A DNA stretch of 64,000 nucleotides from Chloroflexota bacterium (GTDB taxonomy: Bacteria; Chloroflexota; Anaerolineae; Anaerolineales; VGOW01). Numbering within the stretch: position 1 is the stretch's first letter; the number at the start of each line of letters is the position of its first letter. A program made the translations under genes and the position numbers. Positions 63,872-64,000 of this stretch are shown one piece after another. The notes under the pieces were generated by a model. The model made no database searches and was not told the origin of the DNA. It saw only the letters and a list, made by a program, of their open reading frames with translations. The DNA is taken from contig JACPWC010000001.1 of the NCBI GenBank assembly GCA_016197225.1, forward strand, positions 1 through 64,000, given 5' to 3'.

Positions 63872-64000
63872 ATGACCGAAGTGACATTACAACGACAACC
63901 TTCCCTGCTGGAGCGGCCTCTGGGGCCGGCGCTGGCGCTCGACTGGGAGAAGGCGGCTTATGCCGCCCTGATCGTGCTGGCGATTGCCACCCGCTTTTTC
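63872..64000 (+). CDS. Agl23-like membrane protein, partial at the right edge
   Basis: The first 43 codons of an open frame: a polar start, then WEKAAYAALIVLAIATRFF, the first membrane helix. This beginning resembles flippase-activity-associated Agl23-like proteins that accompany DUF2298 proteins in Chloroflexi. GGAG precedes ATG 63872. The rest lies beyond the window, so the assignment is tentative. Confidence 0.55.
   Translation, partial: MTEVTLQRQPSLLERPLGPALALDWEKAAYAALIVLAIATRFF

Overview
The window looks like a chromosomal segment of a Chloroflexota bacterium (Anaerolineae-like), probably from a metagenome assembly. I base this on the GC-rich coding sequence, the transaldolase/glucose-6-phosphate isomerase fusion, two polytopic proteins of the DUF2298 (Chlor_Arch_YYY) type that is typical of Chloroflexi and Archaea, and an Agl23-like start at the right edge. 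This assignment is inference from family knowledge. No tRNA, rRNA, CRISPR array, prophage or insertion sequence was seen.

Layout. 1-5.3 kb: a membrane-embedded spermidine-synthase-like protein (cut by the left edge), an aminotransferase, a zinc-ribbon/TM/five-B-domain/LysM surface protein and a small zinc protein, all on the minus strand. 5.4-6.7 kb: an MFS transporter on the plus strand. 6.7-19.4 kb: a minus-strand sugar-phosphate block with opcA (broken), zwf, a histidine phosphatase, gnd, tal-pgi, rpiB, tkt and a class I fba, interspersed with small proteins and a methyltransferase. It covers most of the oxidative and non-oxidative pentose phosphate pathway, but no 6-phosphogluconolactonase or ribulose-phosphate 3-epimerase is visible. 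19.5-28.0 kb: a cyclase-family hydrolase coupled to a two-barrel glycoside-hydrolase-like protein, a C45-type peptidase/acyltransferase, gyrA and a SIMPL lipoprotein. 28.0-32.2 kb, plus strand: an unknown protein, a DUF4236/TPR-like protein, a GAF-GGDEF diguanylate cyclase, half of a chromate transporter, a 40-residue membrane protein and a coupled zinc protein. 32.1-39.8 kb, minus strand: a response regulator, rpoC (no rpoB alongside), then rimM, khpA, rpsP and ffh in the conserved ribosome/SRP order. 39.9-45.9 kb: a GDSL lipoprotein, YqeC, PspC, a polytopic membrane protein, a possible structured RNA and lepA. 46-64 kb, plus strand: a surface-glycan or lipid-linked-sugar block with an FAD oxidoreductase, a flippase-like protein, a GT4 glycosyltransferase, a methyltransferase, GT39-like membrane proteins, two DUF2298 proteins, and an ECF sigma/anti-sigma pair in the middle.

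The most unusual property is not a single gene. Many different families of short, imperfect palindromic or tandem-like repeats fill the intergenic gaps, repeatedly supply or touch stop codons, and at several places lie in frame inside genes (tkt, yqeC, both DUF2298 proteins, ends of tal-pgi and others). The two DUF2298 paralogues carry unrelated repeats in the same homologous loop. Other points of note are an opcA that lacks about 58 central codons and is frameshifted, and three genes with TATAAT exactly 7 nt before ATG, which suggests leaderless transcripts.
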